Source: Nostoc piscinale CENA21 (GTDB lineage Bacteria; Cyanobacteriota; Cyanobacteriia; Cyanobacteriales; Nostocaceae). Taken from it: 64,000 bases of DNA. Position numbers and translations under genes: made by a program. Location of the stretch: assembly GCF_001298445.1 (NCBI RefSeq), contig NZ_CP012036.1, forward strand, positions 6,945,525 through 7,009,524. Direction: 5' to 3'. The notes beneath the pieces are model-generated. The model ran no database searches, had not been told where the DNA came from, and was given only the letters and a program-made list of their open reading frames with translations. Shown here one piece after another: positions 36,225-46,340 of the stretch (its first letter is position 1; each line of letters starts with the position of its first letter).

Positions 36225-37001
36225 ATGTCTAGCACGCACACAGGTATAGAGTGGACAGATAAAACTTGGAATCCAACAACTGGTTGTAATAAAGTTAGTC
36301 CAGGTTGTTTACATTGCTATGCAGAAGCTCTGACTAAACGCTTTCCCAATAATTTTAAAAATGGGTTTGATTTAACATTACACCCTGAAAGGCTAAACGA
36401 CCCTTTAAAATGGCGTACACCAAGCAGAATATTTGTGAACTCTATGAGTGATCTGTTTCACGAAGAAGTACCCCTTGATTTTATTCATAAGGTATTTAAA
36501 GTCATTCATGAAACACCTTGGCATATATATCAAATTTTAACAAAAAGACCAGAAAGACTCGTTGAATTATCACCTCATTTAGAATTCCATAAAAATATTT
36601 GGTTGGGTGTATCAGTTGAAAATCAAAATTACATTCATCGTATTGATTTTCTTCGTCAAGTTCCTGCAAATTTACGTTTTCTTTCCTGTGAACCACTTTT
36701 AGGTTCATTGAACCTTGACTTAAAAAATATTGATTGGGTGATTGTTGGTGGAGAGTCGGGGCAAAAACATCGTGTCATGAAAATTGAGTGGGCAGAAAAT
36801 ATTCGTGATCAATGTCAAAAAGCAGGAGTAGCATTTTTCTTTAAGCAGATTGGTGGTAGAACATCTAAAGCTGGAGGTAGATTACTAGATGGTCAAATAT
36901 GGGATGAAATGCCTCCAGCTTGGCAAGAACATTACAATATATGGAATAATCCTCAGAAAAAACTGTCTTTCAAAAAAGGTAATTTGGAACTTACGGCTTA
37001 G
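36225..37001 (+). CDS. DUF5131 three-Cys-motif protein (phage Gp37/Gp68-like)
   Basis: This 258-residue protein has the N-terminal motif IEWTDKTWNPTTGCNKVSPG followed by CLHCYAE, where three Cys in a CNKVSPGCLHC arrangement recall a radical-SAM-type or metal cluster site. Later family motifs are RIFVNSMSDLFHEEVP, ILTKRPERL, WLGVSVENQ and WVIVGGESGQKHRVM. It converges and overlaps by 11 bp with a TcmP gene, the known partner family. Enzymatic activity is unknown; nucleic-acid modification is a reasonable guess given phage and defence contexts of the family. Confidence 0.85.
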   Translation: MSSTHTGIEWTDKTWNPTTGCNKVSPGCLHCYAEALTKRFPNNFKNGFDLTLHPERLNDPLKWRTPSRIFVNSMSDLFHEEVPLDFIHKVFKVIHETPWHIYQILTKRPERLVELSPHLEFHKNIWLGVSVENQNYIHRIDFLRQVPANLRFLSCEPLLGSLNLDLKNIDWVIVGGESGQKHRVMKIEWAENIRDQCQKAGVAFFFKQIGGRTSKAGGRLLDGQIWDEMPPAWQEHYNIWNNPQKKLSFKKGNLELTA

Positions 37002-38119
37002 AAGGAAAATGAACTCTTACTGAATCTGCAAAGCTAATTTCACCCTTGATTTTACGTCTCTTATTTGCAGGTGGATCTGCTTGTATCTTACCTTTAGCTT
37101 CAAGACCATTAAGAGCAGCCTTATAATTCTTGCTAATGTAACGTCTACCAACATTATGTTGCGTATAAATTTCTTGCATAGTTATTGTTTGACCTGCAAA
37201 TTTATCTAATAACATTTCTTCTAATTCATCGAGAGGATGATACAGTTCAAATAATAATGGTTGCATATAAGTGGCTGGAATGTATTCAAAAGAAGCGACA
37301 CCTTGATTTTGATCAGAGCTTTCTTTTGCCATGATCTCTTTCATGATTTCATAGCTTTTAAAATGTTTACTGACGAAGATTAAATGATGACTTGTACGAT
37401 TGCCGTTTTCGTGTTTAAAGCGGAATGGTAAAACATACCTTCCACCCATTTCTTCTAAAGCTTCGCAAATAGCTTCTATAATTGTTAATTCACGCTCTAG
37501 AGAGTTGAGCGGCTTAAGTTTTTCTCGTAACTTGTCTGCTCTATTCTTTCCAAATAACGCATTTATATGTTCATCAACTGCTGCATTACTTACACCCATA
37601 TTGATACGGTTGTAATTGAAAAAGAAAATACAATCACAGCCCCAGTTTTTTTACAACTGAGTTGATAAGTTGTAAAGATAGACCCTTATATCCCCAAGGA
37701 TCTACAAAAAATAATGTTGGGATTAATTTAAGGTGAGAAAAAGCCTGAACGATATTTTCACCTACTTCAAAATTCATTACGTCAGGCTTATGCTTTAATT
37801 GATCAATTCCTGGAATCATATCTATAGCTTTTTGCAAAGACCCAGTATGCTCAGGATTAGCATCATTGAATAATGTCTTTAGCATATTTCGCATATCTGG
37901 GTCAGCAATTGCTGTTTCTAAAACTTTGATTGGTGTCGATTTTGAACCGTCTTTGTATCTACCCGGCCCAGCGAAAAGGTCTATATAGGCAAGTGGGTAT
38001 CCCGCTTTTTTAGCAGTTGGTATAATTACCTTTGCCCAAGCCCAAAAATATTTTTCAACAATTCTGGCTTTTATTAAAGATTGCTCTTTTTGTTCATCAA
38101 AAAAAGAAGAGTTAATCAT
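36991..38119 (-). CDS. tcmP: Three-Cys-motif partner protein TcmP (one apparent frameshift)
   Basis: The N-terminal piece (38119 to about 37646) contains YIDLFAGPGRYKDGSKSTPI, a methyltransferase-like SAM loop, and LFFVDPWGYKGLSL, a DPW motif like the catalytic DPPY of DNA methylases. Removing one base from T7 at 37646-37652 continues it as NWGCDCIFFFNYNRINMG into the 202-residue second piece, for about 375 residues in all. The C-terminus (GKIQADPPANKRRKIKGEIS) includes a basic winged-helix-like region. It is named for its association with DUF5131 proteins such as the convergent neighbour. The pair's biological role is not described to my knowledge. Confidence 0.82.
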
Positions 38120-38259
38120 ACTTAATTAGTAGATGTGTCGTAATTAATATACTAAATTCGATATTATTTGATGTCTAGAATGAAAATCCCATAGTATTAG
38201 ACTTCCTGCCATCTTCTATAATTGATAAAACCTGCACATATATTCTTAGGCATGAAGCT

Positions 38260-41142
38260 GTGACGGAAACTGGAAGTTACAAAGACACTGTAAATCTACC
38301 TAAAACTAATTTTGAGATGCGGGCTAACGCCATCAAGCGTGAACCTGAAATTCAAAAGTTTTGGGCAGACAATCAAATTTTTGAACGCCTGTCGCAAGAA
38401 AATCCAGGCGAATTATTTATACTGCACGATGGCCCTCCCTACGCAAATGGCTCTCTGCATATTGGTCATGCCTTAAATAAAATTCTCAAAGATATTATTA
38501 ATCGCTACCAGTTGTTACAAGGGCGTAAGGTTCGTTATGTGCCTGGTTGGGACTGCCACGGTTTACCAATTGAACTGAAAGTTTTGCAAAATCTTAAGTC
38601 GGCAGAACGGCAAAGTTTAACGCCTTTGCAATTGCGTCAAAAAGCTAAGGAATTCGCTTTAGCAACGGTAGATGACCAACGTAAAAGTTTCAAACGCTAC
38701 GGTGTTTGGGGAGACTGGGATAACCCATATTTAACGCTGAAGCCGGAATATGAAGCGGCGCAGATTGGTGTATTTGGGCAGATGGTGTTAAAAGGATACA
38801 TCTATCGTGGGTTGAAGCCTGTTCACTGGAGTCCAAGTTCTAAAACTGCTTTGGCTGAGGCGGAGTTGGAATATCCTGAAGGGCATACTTCACGGAGTAT
38901 CTACGCTGCGTTCCCTGTTACTGGTTTGTCGGAGGCGACACAATCAGCTTTGGGAGAGTATCAGTCAGAGTTGGGTGTGGCTGTGTGGACTACTACGCCT
39001 TGGACAATTCCCGGTAACTTGGCTGTGGCGGTGAATGGGGATTTGAATTACGCGGTGGTGGAAGTCTTACGCAAAGACGCAGAGGTGCAGAGAGGATTTA
39101 AATATCTAATTGTGGCGGCGGATTTGGTGGAACGGTTGGCGGCCACTATCTCTGCTGAGTTGACTGTCAAAGCGACTTTTAAGGGTAAGGAGTTAGAACA
39201 TACTACTTACCGTCATCCTTTATATGACCGGGAGAGTCCGGTTGTAGTTGGTGGTGATTACATCACCACTGAGTCGGGTACTGGGTTGGTACATACTGCC
39301 CCTGGTCACGGTCAAGAAGACTACATTGTTGGTCAGCGTTACGGCTTGCCTATCCTTGCGCCAGTGGATGATAACGGCAACTTTACCGAGGAAGCGGGAC
39401 AGTTTGCAGGGTTGAATGTGTTGGGTGATGGAAATCAAGCTGTAATTGATGCGCTGACGGCGGCGGGTTCGCTGTTGAAGGAGGAACCTTACCAACACAA
39501 GTATCCTTATGACTGGCGGACAAAAAAACCAACAATTTTCCGGGCGACGGAACAGTGGTTTGCTTCGGTGCAAGGATTTAGGGATGAAGCATTAAAGGCG
39601 ATCGCATCTGTAAAATGGATACCAGCCCAAGGTGAAAATCGCATCACGCCAATGGTGGCGGAACGTTCTGACTGGTGTATTTCTCGTCAGCGTGCTTGGG
39701 GTGTGCCAATTCCGGTGTTCTATGATGAGGAAACTGGCGAACCTCTGTTAAATGAGGAAACTATCACCCACGTTCAACGCATCATTGCTGAAAAAGGTTC
39801 TGATGCTTGGTGGGAATTGTCGGTAGAGGAATTGTTACCAGAGCCTTACCGCAATAACGGCAAGTCTTACCGCAGAGGTACAGACACAATGGACGTATGG
39901 TTTGATTCTGGTTCATCTTGGGCGGCTGTACTTAAGCAACGTCCAGAGTTACGCTACCCCGCCGATATATACTTAGAAGGTTCTGACCAACATCGCGGTT
40001 GGTTTCAGTCGAGTTTGCTGACTAGTGTGGCGGTAAATGGCATTGCACCTTACAAAACTGTGTTAACTCACGGCTTTGCTTTGGATGAGCAAGGGCGTAA
40101 GATGAGCAAATCAGAAGGAAATGTTGTTGACCCCAATGCCATCATTGAAGGCGGAAAAAATCAAAAATCAGACCCAGCTTATGGTGCAGATGTACTGAGA
40201 TTGTGGGTATCATCGGTAGACTACTCCGGTGATGTTCGCATTGGGAAAAATATCATCAAGCAACTAAACGATGTACGCGGTAAGATTCGTAATACGGCGC
40301 GGTTCTTGTTGGGAAGCTTGCATGATTTCGACCCCGAAACAGATGCAATTCCTTTTGAGGATTTGCCGCAGTTAGATAAATATATGCTGCACCGCATTCG
40401 TGAGGTGTTCCAGGAAGTAACAGAAGCTTTTGAAAGTTTCCAATTCTTCCGTTTCTTCCAAACAGTGCAGAATTTCTGTGTGGTGGATTTATCTAACTTC
40501 TATTTAGATATTGCCAAGGATCGGCTGTACATCAGTGCGCCGAATGCGTTTCGCCGTCGCAGTTGTCAGACAGTAATACACATCGCTTTAGAAAATTTAG
40601 CACGAGCGATCGCACCTGTTCTCTGCCATACTGCGGAAGATATCTGGCAATATCTCCCCTACAAAACACCCTACAAATCAGTGTTTGAAGCTGGTTGGGT
40701 GCGATTAGAAGATAAATGGGATAATCCAGAGTTAGCTCAATTCTGGCAACAACTACGGCAAATCCGTACTGATGTCAACAAGGTATTAGAGCAAGCAAGA
40801 GGAGAAAAGCTAATCGGTTCTTCCCTAGAGTCAAAAATCTTGCTCTATGTGAAAGATGAGCAATTACGCTCCTCAGTAAATACCTTGAATCCTGAAGTAG
40901 GTAACGGTATCGATGAACTCCGTTATTTATTCCTTTCCTCTCAAGTAGAAATGTTAGATTCTGCCGACAAACTGCAAGATGTGAAATACAACTCGCAGTC
41001 TGATAGCTGGGGAATTGGAGTAGTGAATGCAGATGGGGAAAAATGCGATCGCTGCTGGAACTACTCAACCCATGTGGGAGAATCGCAAGAGCATCCCTTA
41101 TTGTGCGAAAGGTGCGTTCCTGCCTTAGCTGGGACTTTTTAG
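38260..41142 (+). CDS. ileS: Isoleucyl-tRNA synthetase
   Basis: This 960-residue class I synthetase starts with GTG at 38260 (MTETGSYKDTVNLP). The HIGH motif is in PPYANGSLHIGHALNKIL, the editing domain threonine-rich part in VAVWTTTPWTIPGNLAVAV, and KMSKS in QGRKMSKSEGNVVDP. The C-terminal zinc finger has CDRCWNYSTHVG and CERC. It charges tRNA-Ile. No T-box leader is seen, as expected for cyanobacteria. It ends before a long inverted repeat shared with the convergent ParA. Confidence 0.98.
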   Translation: MTETGSYKDTVNLPKTNFEMRANAIKREPEIQKFWADNQIFERLSQENPGELFILHDGPPYANGSLHIGHALNKILKDIINRYQLLQGRKVRYVPGWDCHGLPIELKVLQNLKSAERQSLTPLQLRQKAKEFALATVDDQRKSFKRYGVWGDWDNPYLTLKPEYEAAQIGVFGQMVLKGYIYRGLKPVHWSPSSKTALAEAELEYPEGHTSRSIYAAFPVTGLSEATQSALGEYQSELGVAVWTTTPWTIPGNLAVAVNGDLNYAVVEVLRKDAEVQRGFKYLIVAADLVERLAATISAELTVKATFKGKELEHTTYRHPLYDRESPVVVGGDYITTESGTGLVHTAPGHGQEDYIVGQRYGLPILAPVDDNGNFTEEAGQFAGLNVLGDGNQAVIDALTAAGSLLKEEPYQHKYPYDWRTKKPTIFRATEQWFASVQGFRDEALKAIASVKWIPAQGENRITPMVAERSDWCISRQRAWGVPIPVFYDEETGEPLLNEETITHVQRIIAEKGSDAWWELSVEELLPEPYRNNGKSYRRGTDTMDVWFDSGSSWAAVLKQRPELRYPADIYLEGSDQHRGWFQSSLLTSVAVNGIAPYKTVLTHGFALDEQGRKMSKSEGNVVDPNAIIEGGKNQKSDPAYGADVLRLWVSSVDYSGDVRIGKNIIKQLNDVRGKIRNTARFLLGSLHDFDPETDAIPFEDLPQLDKYMLHRIREVFQEVTEAFESFQFFRFFQTVQNFCVVDLSNFYLDIAKDRLYISAPNAFRRRSCQTVIHIALENLARAIAPVLCHTAEDIWQYLPYKTPYKSVFEAGWVRLEDKWDNPELAQFWQQLRQIRTDVNKVLEQARGEKLIGSSLESKILLYVKDEQLRSSVNTLNPEVGNGIDELRYLFLSSQVEMLDSADKLQDVKYNSQSDSWGIGVVNADGEKCDRCWNYSTHVGESQEHPLLCERCVPALAGTF

Positions 41143-41147
41143 GAAGT

Positions 41148-41193
41148 AGGTGACAGGTGACAGGTTACAGTTCTTTTGTATCACCTGTCACCT
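41148..41193. terminator. Inverted repeat between ileS and parA
   Basis: AGGTGACAGGTGA and TCACCTGTCACCT are exact 13-bp inverse complements around 20 bp, between two convergent genes. It can form a strong hairpin in either transcript. Confidence 0.6.
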
Positions 41194-41198
41194 ATCAC

Positions 41199-42083
41199 CT
41201 ATAACTTCTGCAACAACTCTTGAGTTAACTGCAAAAATGCTTTAGAACCAGCAGATTGAGGTGCATTCAAAACAGCCGGACTAAAACTATCAACAGCTTT
41301 CGCTACATTAATATCAACAGGAATTTGTGCTTTACAAATTTGTTCTACACCAAAATCTTCCACAACTCGGTGCATTACTTGTTTGTAATATCTGCCAGTC
41401 AGCAAACTAGTATTGCACATACTAAACACAATGCCTAACATTTTGATATTAATTTTCGCTTCATGTTCATGACTATCTTTTAACTGGCCAATGCGTCTTT
41501 CTAAAAGTTGAATTCCCACCACAGATAAAGGTTCTGGCTTGGCGGGGAGGATGTAAAAATCACTAGCAGCTAAAGCACTACGAGTCAGCAAATTGTAACC
41601 AGGAGCGCAATCTAACAGAATAAAATCATATTGATCACGCACTGGTTTTAAAATGTTATTTATCAATACTCGCTCAAACCGATTCCACACAGTTTCAAAG
41701 TTTTGTTCACCAAAAGCAACCGTTTGTTTATGCAGCATTTCTGACACCACAAACTCATCATATAAATCGATATCACCTGGTAATAAATTTAGTTCGCTAA
41801 GTCCACAAACTTGGGGTTGGATAATATCGTTAATTGTCAGCTTGCTATTGGGATCTGGATTAATGACATCATCGATTAAATATCTAAATGTCATTCTTTG
41901 TTTGCGAAGCTTGGCGAAATCTAAAGGCGACATCAGACTCAGCGTGGCGCTAATTTGAGTATCTAAATCTAATACCAGCACCCGCTTACCGTAATTTTTC
42001 GCCAAACAAGTAGCTAAGTTGACGGTGAGAGTAGTTTTCCCTACACCGCCTTTCATATTTGCAGTAGCAATTACATATCCCAT
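41199..42083 (-). CDS. ParA-family ATPase
   Basis: This 294-residue protein has the deviant Walker A MKGGVGKTTLTVNLATCLA, Walker A' VLVLDLDTQISATLSL and Walker B-type DFILLDCAPGYNLLTRSALAA. It is a free-standing chromosomal ParA of the kind used for partition or positioning. No ParB is adjacent on the same strand; the ParB-like gene 1.7 kb to the right belongs to a separate plus-strand operon. It is divergent from the nuclease-ParA gene across a 333-bp spacer. Confidence 0.88.
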   Translation of the reverse strand: MGYVIATANMKGGVGKTTLTVNLATCLAKNYGKRVLVLDLDTQISATLSLMSPLDFAKLRKQRMTFRYLIDDVINPDPNSKLTINDIIQPQVCGLSELNLLPGDIDLYDEFVVSEMLHKQTVAFGEQNFETVWNRFERVLINNILKPVRDQYDFILLDCAPGYNLLTRSALAASDFYILPAKPEPLSVVGIQLLERRIGQLKDSHEHEAKINIKMLGIVFSMCNTSLLTGRYYKQVMHRVVEDFGVEQICKAQIPVDINVAKAVDSFSPAVLNAPQSAGSKAFLQLTQELLQKL

Positions 42084-42416
42084 TTGTTAATTCCTCTGAT
42101 GACGCATTCCCATCTAGGTAGCGTACACCCATCATGAACGCTTAAAATTTTCGTTAAATTTAATATTTGTGGGAAATCAAAAATTAAAACTTTCAAATTA
42201 TAGCAGTCTTGAATCATTCCCCAACAAAGAGATCGTCAACTTTTGGAAGAAGTTGGGGATCTGAGGTTTGTGGAAATTACTCTGTTCAAAATGATATTTC
42301 TTTTTTTTACAAATACTTAAAAAATATTTATACACAACCTTGATAAGTAATTTTGTGGCAGAATCAAACAGATATAAGCATGATGCAATAAATTAAATTC
42401 TATCGAGGTAAATAAT
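42084..42416. other. Divergent spacer between two ParA genes
   Basis: Contains a CCCCAAC/GTTGGGG inverted repeat (42219-42258) and A/T-rich promoter-like DNA. No gene is supported. Centromere-like iterons for the ParA/ParB modules were looked for and not seen. Confidence 0.4.
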
Positions 42417-43794
42417 TTGGCTTTCAATCCTGAGTTGTGCCGTAACGAAAGTGAAGTTGAAAGCAAACTCATAGTCCAATATTTGCTACCACAGTTAGGA
42501 TATACACCAGACACTTGGCATCAAGAAGTCGCCGTTGGTAGTATCCGCTTAGATTTTCTGGCGTTTGCTGCACAAGTCTTACCATTTGTCATAGATGCTA
42601 ACTCACCATTGAGTGTGGTGATGGAAGCAAAGCATCCTAAACAAAACTTAAATAATCACTTTCTCAGACTCAGGCATTATTTAACCAGCTTGAATGTGAG
42701 ATATGGATTATTGACTAACGGCAAAGAGATTAGAATTTATGAAAAATTAGGTGATGATATTAAGTTAGTTTTTTCTTGTGCGGGGAAAGATGTAGAGATA
42801 AAAATAGAAGAAATTAAAAGCTTGATTGGTAGAAATAGTCTCAACAATCAGGCAATAGACAACATTGTAATTCATAGTTATCAAGAAAAATTGAATTCAC
42901 AGGAGCAAGGAAAAAATTCCATGAAGATCATAGCAATCTACCATAATAAAGGCGGAGTTGGAAAAACAACTATTGCTGTTAACCTTGCAGCAGCTTTAAG
43001 TAAGAAAGGTAAAAGAGTTCTATTAATTGATATAGATTCCCAAGCAAATACTACTTTTGCTACAGGGCTAATTAAATTTCAATTTGAGGAAGATGATGAT
43101 TTAAAAGACAAAAATGTATATCATTTAATAGAGTCAGGAGAATTTAATTATATTCCAGATATTGTTCGTCAATCTCAATACTTTAATAATCCTGAGATTG
43201 ATGTAATACCTTCTCATATAACCTTGATTGAATATCAAGATACATTAAACAAAATTGCTGCTACTAGACGTAGGTTAGTAAAAAAAATTGAAGATGGTAG
43301 ATAGTAATTATGATATTGTAATTATTGACACACCTCCATCAAGAGATTATTATGCGGAAGTTGCTTTGATCGCGGCTGATTACTTAATAATTCCTTCGGA
43401 TTTAAAACCATTTGCAAATCAAGGTTTACCGACAGTAAGAAATTTTATTAAACAAGTTAATGAATATAGAGATGATATAGGTAAATTACCCATCAATATT
43501 ATAGGTGTTCTTGCATCTAAAATTTCTACTAATGCTAAATTTCTACAATACACATTTCCAAAACAGAGAAATGTAATATTAGAACGCTATAATCTACCTC
43601 TGCTCGAAGCAGTAATTTATGATAGAACAGTGTTGTCAGAGTGTATGAATCAAACAATAACAGTTGGAGAATTAGAATATCCTGATCCTAAATCTGTTAT
43701 TAAATTTGCAGAAGTTAAATCAAATGCTGAACAATCTGCGATGGAGTTTGCAATATTAGCAGATGAAGTTTTACAAAAAATGGGGGTTAATTAA
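42417..43794 (+). CDS. PD-(D/E)XK nuclease-like/ParA fusion protein (one apparent frameshift)
   Basis: Starting with TTG at 42417, the N-terminal 165 residues match the HsdR_N type I restriction domain: ESKLIVQYLLPQLGYTPDTW, the metal-site Asp in IRLDFLAFA and the ExK in VVMEAKHPK, then YGLLTNGKEIRIYE. From about 168 a complete ParA begins: AIYHNKGGVGKTTIAVNLAA (deviant Walker A) and VLLIDIDSQANTTFATG. Removing one A from A8 at 43280-43287 continues it as NYDIVIIDTPPSRDYYAEVA to the stop, about 458 residues. The stop shares one base with the ParB-like gene. Nuclease-fold plus partition ATPase in one chain is uncommon and suggests either an unusual segregation protein or a DNA-surveillance function. 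Confidence 0.8.
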
Positions 43795-44549
43795 TGATGA
43801 AATTTTATCTTGTAGACGTAAAAGATATTAATTCTAATATACCTCGGTCAAATTTTTCTGAAGCTGATTTAGATAACCTAGCAGAGATAATTCTAGAAAG
43901 TGGAGGAATTATAAGACCATTAGTTTTAAAGCCAACTGATGCAGAAAATTATACAGTTATTGACGGGCATTTTGAGTACTATGCTGCTTTAAAAGCAAAA
44001 GAAAAAAATCCTCGCAAGGGTGAAATGGTTAATGCTTTTGTAATTTCACCTAAAAATGAGGATATACTTCTAAAGCAAGTAGCTGCATTTCGAGAATTTA
44101 ACTATTCTAATACTATAGAAAATATAACATCTACAGGAACAGAAAAATCTGAAATACGCTTGGAAAAGCATGAGTTAAGTTTAATAGATAAGCAAATTAA
44201 TGAATTAAGAGTAGAATTAGCACAAGAAAAACAAGAAAGACAAAAACTCTATGAATACATAAAGTCACTTGAAACTCAAATACCCAAACAGATTACACCA
44301 TTAGAAGCATTTAATAGTTTAAATGTACTAGAACTTACTTTCAGATTAAGAACGGCTGGATTTACAGATAAAAAATCAGTTCAAGTTGCTGAAACTATTG
44401 AGAAAGTTCGTAAAAAGAAATCATTTGAGTCGTTAAAAGATGTAATAGAAAGAGTAACAATTACATCGGGCAAAAAACAAGTTAAAGGAATTAGTGGTGA
44501 TAAAATGGTTGATATTATTGATAGTTGGTCACGTCTAGTATTTAAGTAA
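43794..44549 (+). CDS. ParB-like protein with coiled coil and HhH tail
   Basis: This 251-residue protein starts with a ParB/Srx-like nuclease fold (VKDINSNIPRSNFSEADLDN, GGIIRPLVLKP, YTVIDGHFEYYAALKAK). A charged coiled coil follows (LIDKQINELRVELAQEKQER), then a C-terminal helical region with repeats like FESLKDVIERV that resembles a helix-hairpin-helix DNA-binding part. It lacks an obvious ParB central HTH. It overlaps the upstream fusion gene by one base and must be co-translated. Together they form a partition-like or DNA-loading module. Confidence 0.75.
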   Translation: MMKFYLVDVKDINSNIPRSNFSEADLDNLAEIILESGGIIRPLVLKPTDAENYTVIDGHFEYYAALKAKEKNPRKGEMVNAFVISPKNEDILLKQVAAFREFNYSNTIENITSTGTEKSEIRLEKHELSLIDKQINELRVELAQEKQERQKLYEYIKSLETQIPKQITPLEAFNSLNVLELTFRLRTAGFTDKKSVQVAETIEKVRKKKSFESLKDVIERVTITSGKKQVKGISGDKMVDIIDSWSRLVFK

Positions 44550-45035
44550 TTCTTACTTATGAGCAAAGTTAAGACAAAATACTAGACATCTTACATCAAT
44601 CATATAAATCTTTACGCCTTTGCATGAGGCTTAAGGTTTGTGTTTTATAAAATCCGCCTAAATGATTTTTCATTCAGACTACCGAGAAACTAAGTAGGTG
44701 TTTAAGGCTTTGGTAATGCGATCGCCTGTAAATTATCAATGGACGATTGTGTAAATATCTCATGTTTCATACATTATTTAACACTAAGAAACTACAAGCG
44801 TCTTGAGATATAGCAATCTAAATGATTGACAAACATCTATCTACCTTATCTCCCTTGTCTACCGTGTCTCTCTGATTGATATCTCAAATAGAATGGCTAT
44901 ATTTAGGTATTGTTATCTATAAATTGGTAGAGAAAAATCTATCTATCTTTCGACTTCAAAAGTTACCTCATCTGGAAGAAACGCCGATAAATCAATGTTG
45001 TTAATCTGAGTACAGATGAGATTTTCGAGGTCGTT
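44550..45035. other. Gene-free spacer with MITE-like repeat
   Basis: No coding signal. A dispersed element of the TATAGCAATC type (44809-44901) lies in the middle. The promoter of the GlsB-like gene should be at the right end. Confidence 0.5.
44809..44901. mobile_element. TATAGCAATC element, copy 1
   Basis: It begins TATAGCAATCTAAATGAT, contains CTATCTACCTTATCTCCCTT and ends in a degenerate inverse terminus GGCTATA. The same start, core and end are found at 52799-52875, identifying a small dispersed non-autonomous repeat. Confidence 0.45.
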
Positions 45036-45308
45036 ATGAATATTATTGCTTGGATAATATTAGGTCTATTAGCTGGTGCGATCGCTAAAGCAATTTACCC
45101 TGGTTATCAAGGTGGCGGTATTCTTTCAACAATGATTTTAGGTATTGTTGGTGCCTTTATTGGAGGAAGTTTATACACTTTGTTGCAAACGGGGACTTTG
45201 CAATTGACGGCAACTACTTTTAGTCTTCCCGGTTTATTTATAGCAATCATCGGTGCAATTATTGCTATTTACTTGTGGGGATTGTTGCAAAGAAGCAGTA
45301 ATGCTTAA
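45036..45308 (+). CDS. GlsB/YeaQ/YmgE-family membrane protein
   Basis: This 90-residue protein has three membrane segments and the family phrases WIILGLLAGAIAKAIYPGYQ and GGILSTMILGIVGAFIGGSL. The family is annotated as transglycosylase-associated and is often stress-induced; its function is unproven. It is a single gene upstream of the Mn catalase. Confidence 0.88.
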   Translation: MNIIAWIILGLLAGAIAKAIYPGYQGGGILSTMILGIVGAFIGGSLYTLLQTGTLQLTATTFSLPGLFIAIIGAIIAIYLWGLLQRSSNA

Positions 45309-45539
45309 ACCCTCGTGACTAAACCATTATTAAACCGAGAGTGTGTTTGGTAAATTTCACCAATAACACTCTTTATCACCCCAAAACATTGTTTTGACAT
45401 ACCTACTGTAGAAAGCTAGTTTGCCAACAACACACTAATCATATTGTTTATCTATAAAAGCAGTTAAAAGCTATCAACTGCCAAGGCAATAAATTTATTG
45501 CCCGCTATGTTTTGTTGAAAATAATCGCAGAGGTCTTGC

Positions 45540-46235
45540 ATGTTTTTCCATAAGAAAGATCCAATTCATGTTGTCAATGTTAATGACAGCAATCCCCGTT
45601 TTGCTCAGTTACTGCTTGAGCAGTTTGGTGGTGCAACAGGAGAACTAACCGCCGCTTTGCAATATTGGGTGCAATCTTTTCATGTGGAAAATGCTGGAAT
45701 TCGAGATATGTTGCAAGATATTGCCATTGAAGAATTCGGGCATTTAGAAATGGTTGGTAAACTAATTGAAGCACACACTAAAGATACTGACCAAACAGAT
45801 GCTTATAAAAGTACTCTGTTCGCTGTTCGCGGAATTGGCCCTCACTTTTTAGACAGTCAAGGTAATGCTTGGACAGCTAACTATATCAACGAAGGTGGAG
45901 ATGTAGTTCGTGATTTACGAGCTAATATTGCGGCTGAAGCTGGCGCTCGTCAAACTTACGAAGAGTTAATCAAATTAGCACCCGATCAAGGTACGAAAAA
46001 TACTTTGGTGCATTTGTTAACCAGAGAAATTTCTCACACCCAGATGTTCATGAAAGCATTAGATTCTCTGGGTAAATTGACCGATCCATTCTTTGGTAAT
46101 ATTCAGCCTGATGAAACCGTGAATATTTACTACAACCTGTCTAGTAATGGCAATGGTCACGATGAGCGCGGCCCCTGGAATTCTGAACCTGCTTTCAAAT
46201 ACGTTGCTAATCCTTTAGAAAGCAAAACTAACTAA
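45540..46235 (+). CDS. Manganese (non-haem) catalase
   Basis: This 231-residue protein contains the ferritin-like dimanganese core: GGATGELTAALQYWVQ, DIAIEEFGHLEMVGKLI (Glu-x-x-His), EAGARQTYEELI and TREISHTQMFMKAL (second Glu/His). It dismutates H2O2 in the cytoplasm. Two such catalases are known in filamentous cyanobacteria (KatA/KatB); I cannot say which this is. AGAGG is present upstream of the start, and a clear terminator follows. Confidence 0.93.
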   Translation: MFFHKKDPIHVVNVNDSNPRFAQLLLEQFGGATGELTAALQYWVQSFHVENAGIRDMLQDIAIEEFGHLEMVGKLIEAHTKDTDQTDAYKSTLFAVRGIGPHFLDSQGNAWTANYINEGGDVVRDLRANIAAEAGARQTYEELIKLAPDQGTKNTLVHLLTREISHTQMFMKALDSLGKLTDPFFGNIQPDETVNIYYNLSSNGNGHDERGPWNSEPAFKYVANPLESKTN

Positions 46236-46282
46236 AGTTTTTGTCCTCCTAATTCCTTGTCAACACTCAATAATTATGACTT

Positions 46283-46310
46283 AAGTCAGGGGGAGTTTCT
46301 TCCCTGACTT
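46283..46310 (+). terminator. Terminator after Mn catalase
   Basis: AAGTCAGGG and CCCTGACTT form a 9-bp stem with a short loop, followed by ATTTTG. Confidence 0.75.
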
Positions 46311-46340
46311 ATTTTGTGGGCTTTTTTAATTATCTAGAAA

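Noticed and set aside
41199..44549. Integrated plasmid replication region
   Set aside because: Two ParA modules are present, but no replication initiator, iterons or integrase could be found around them.
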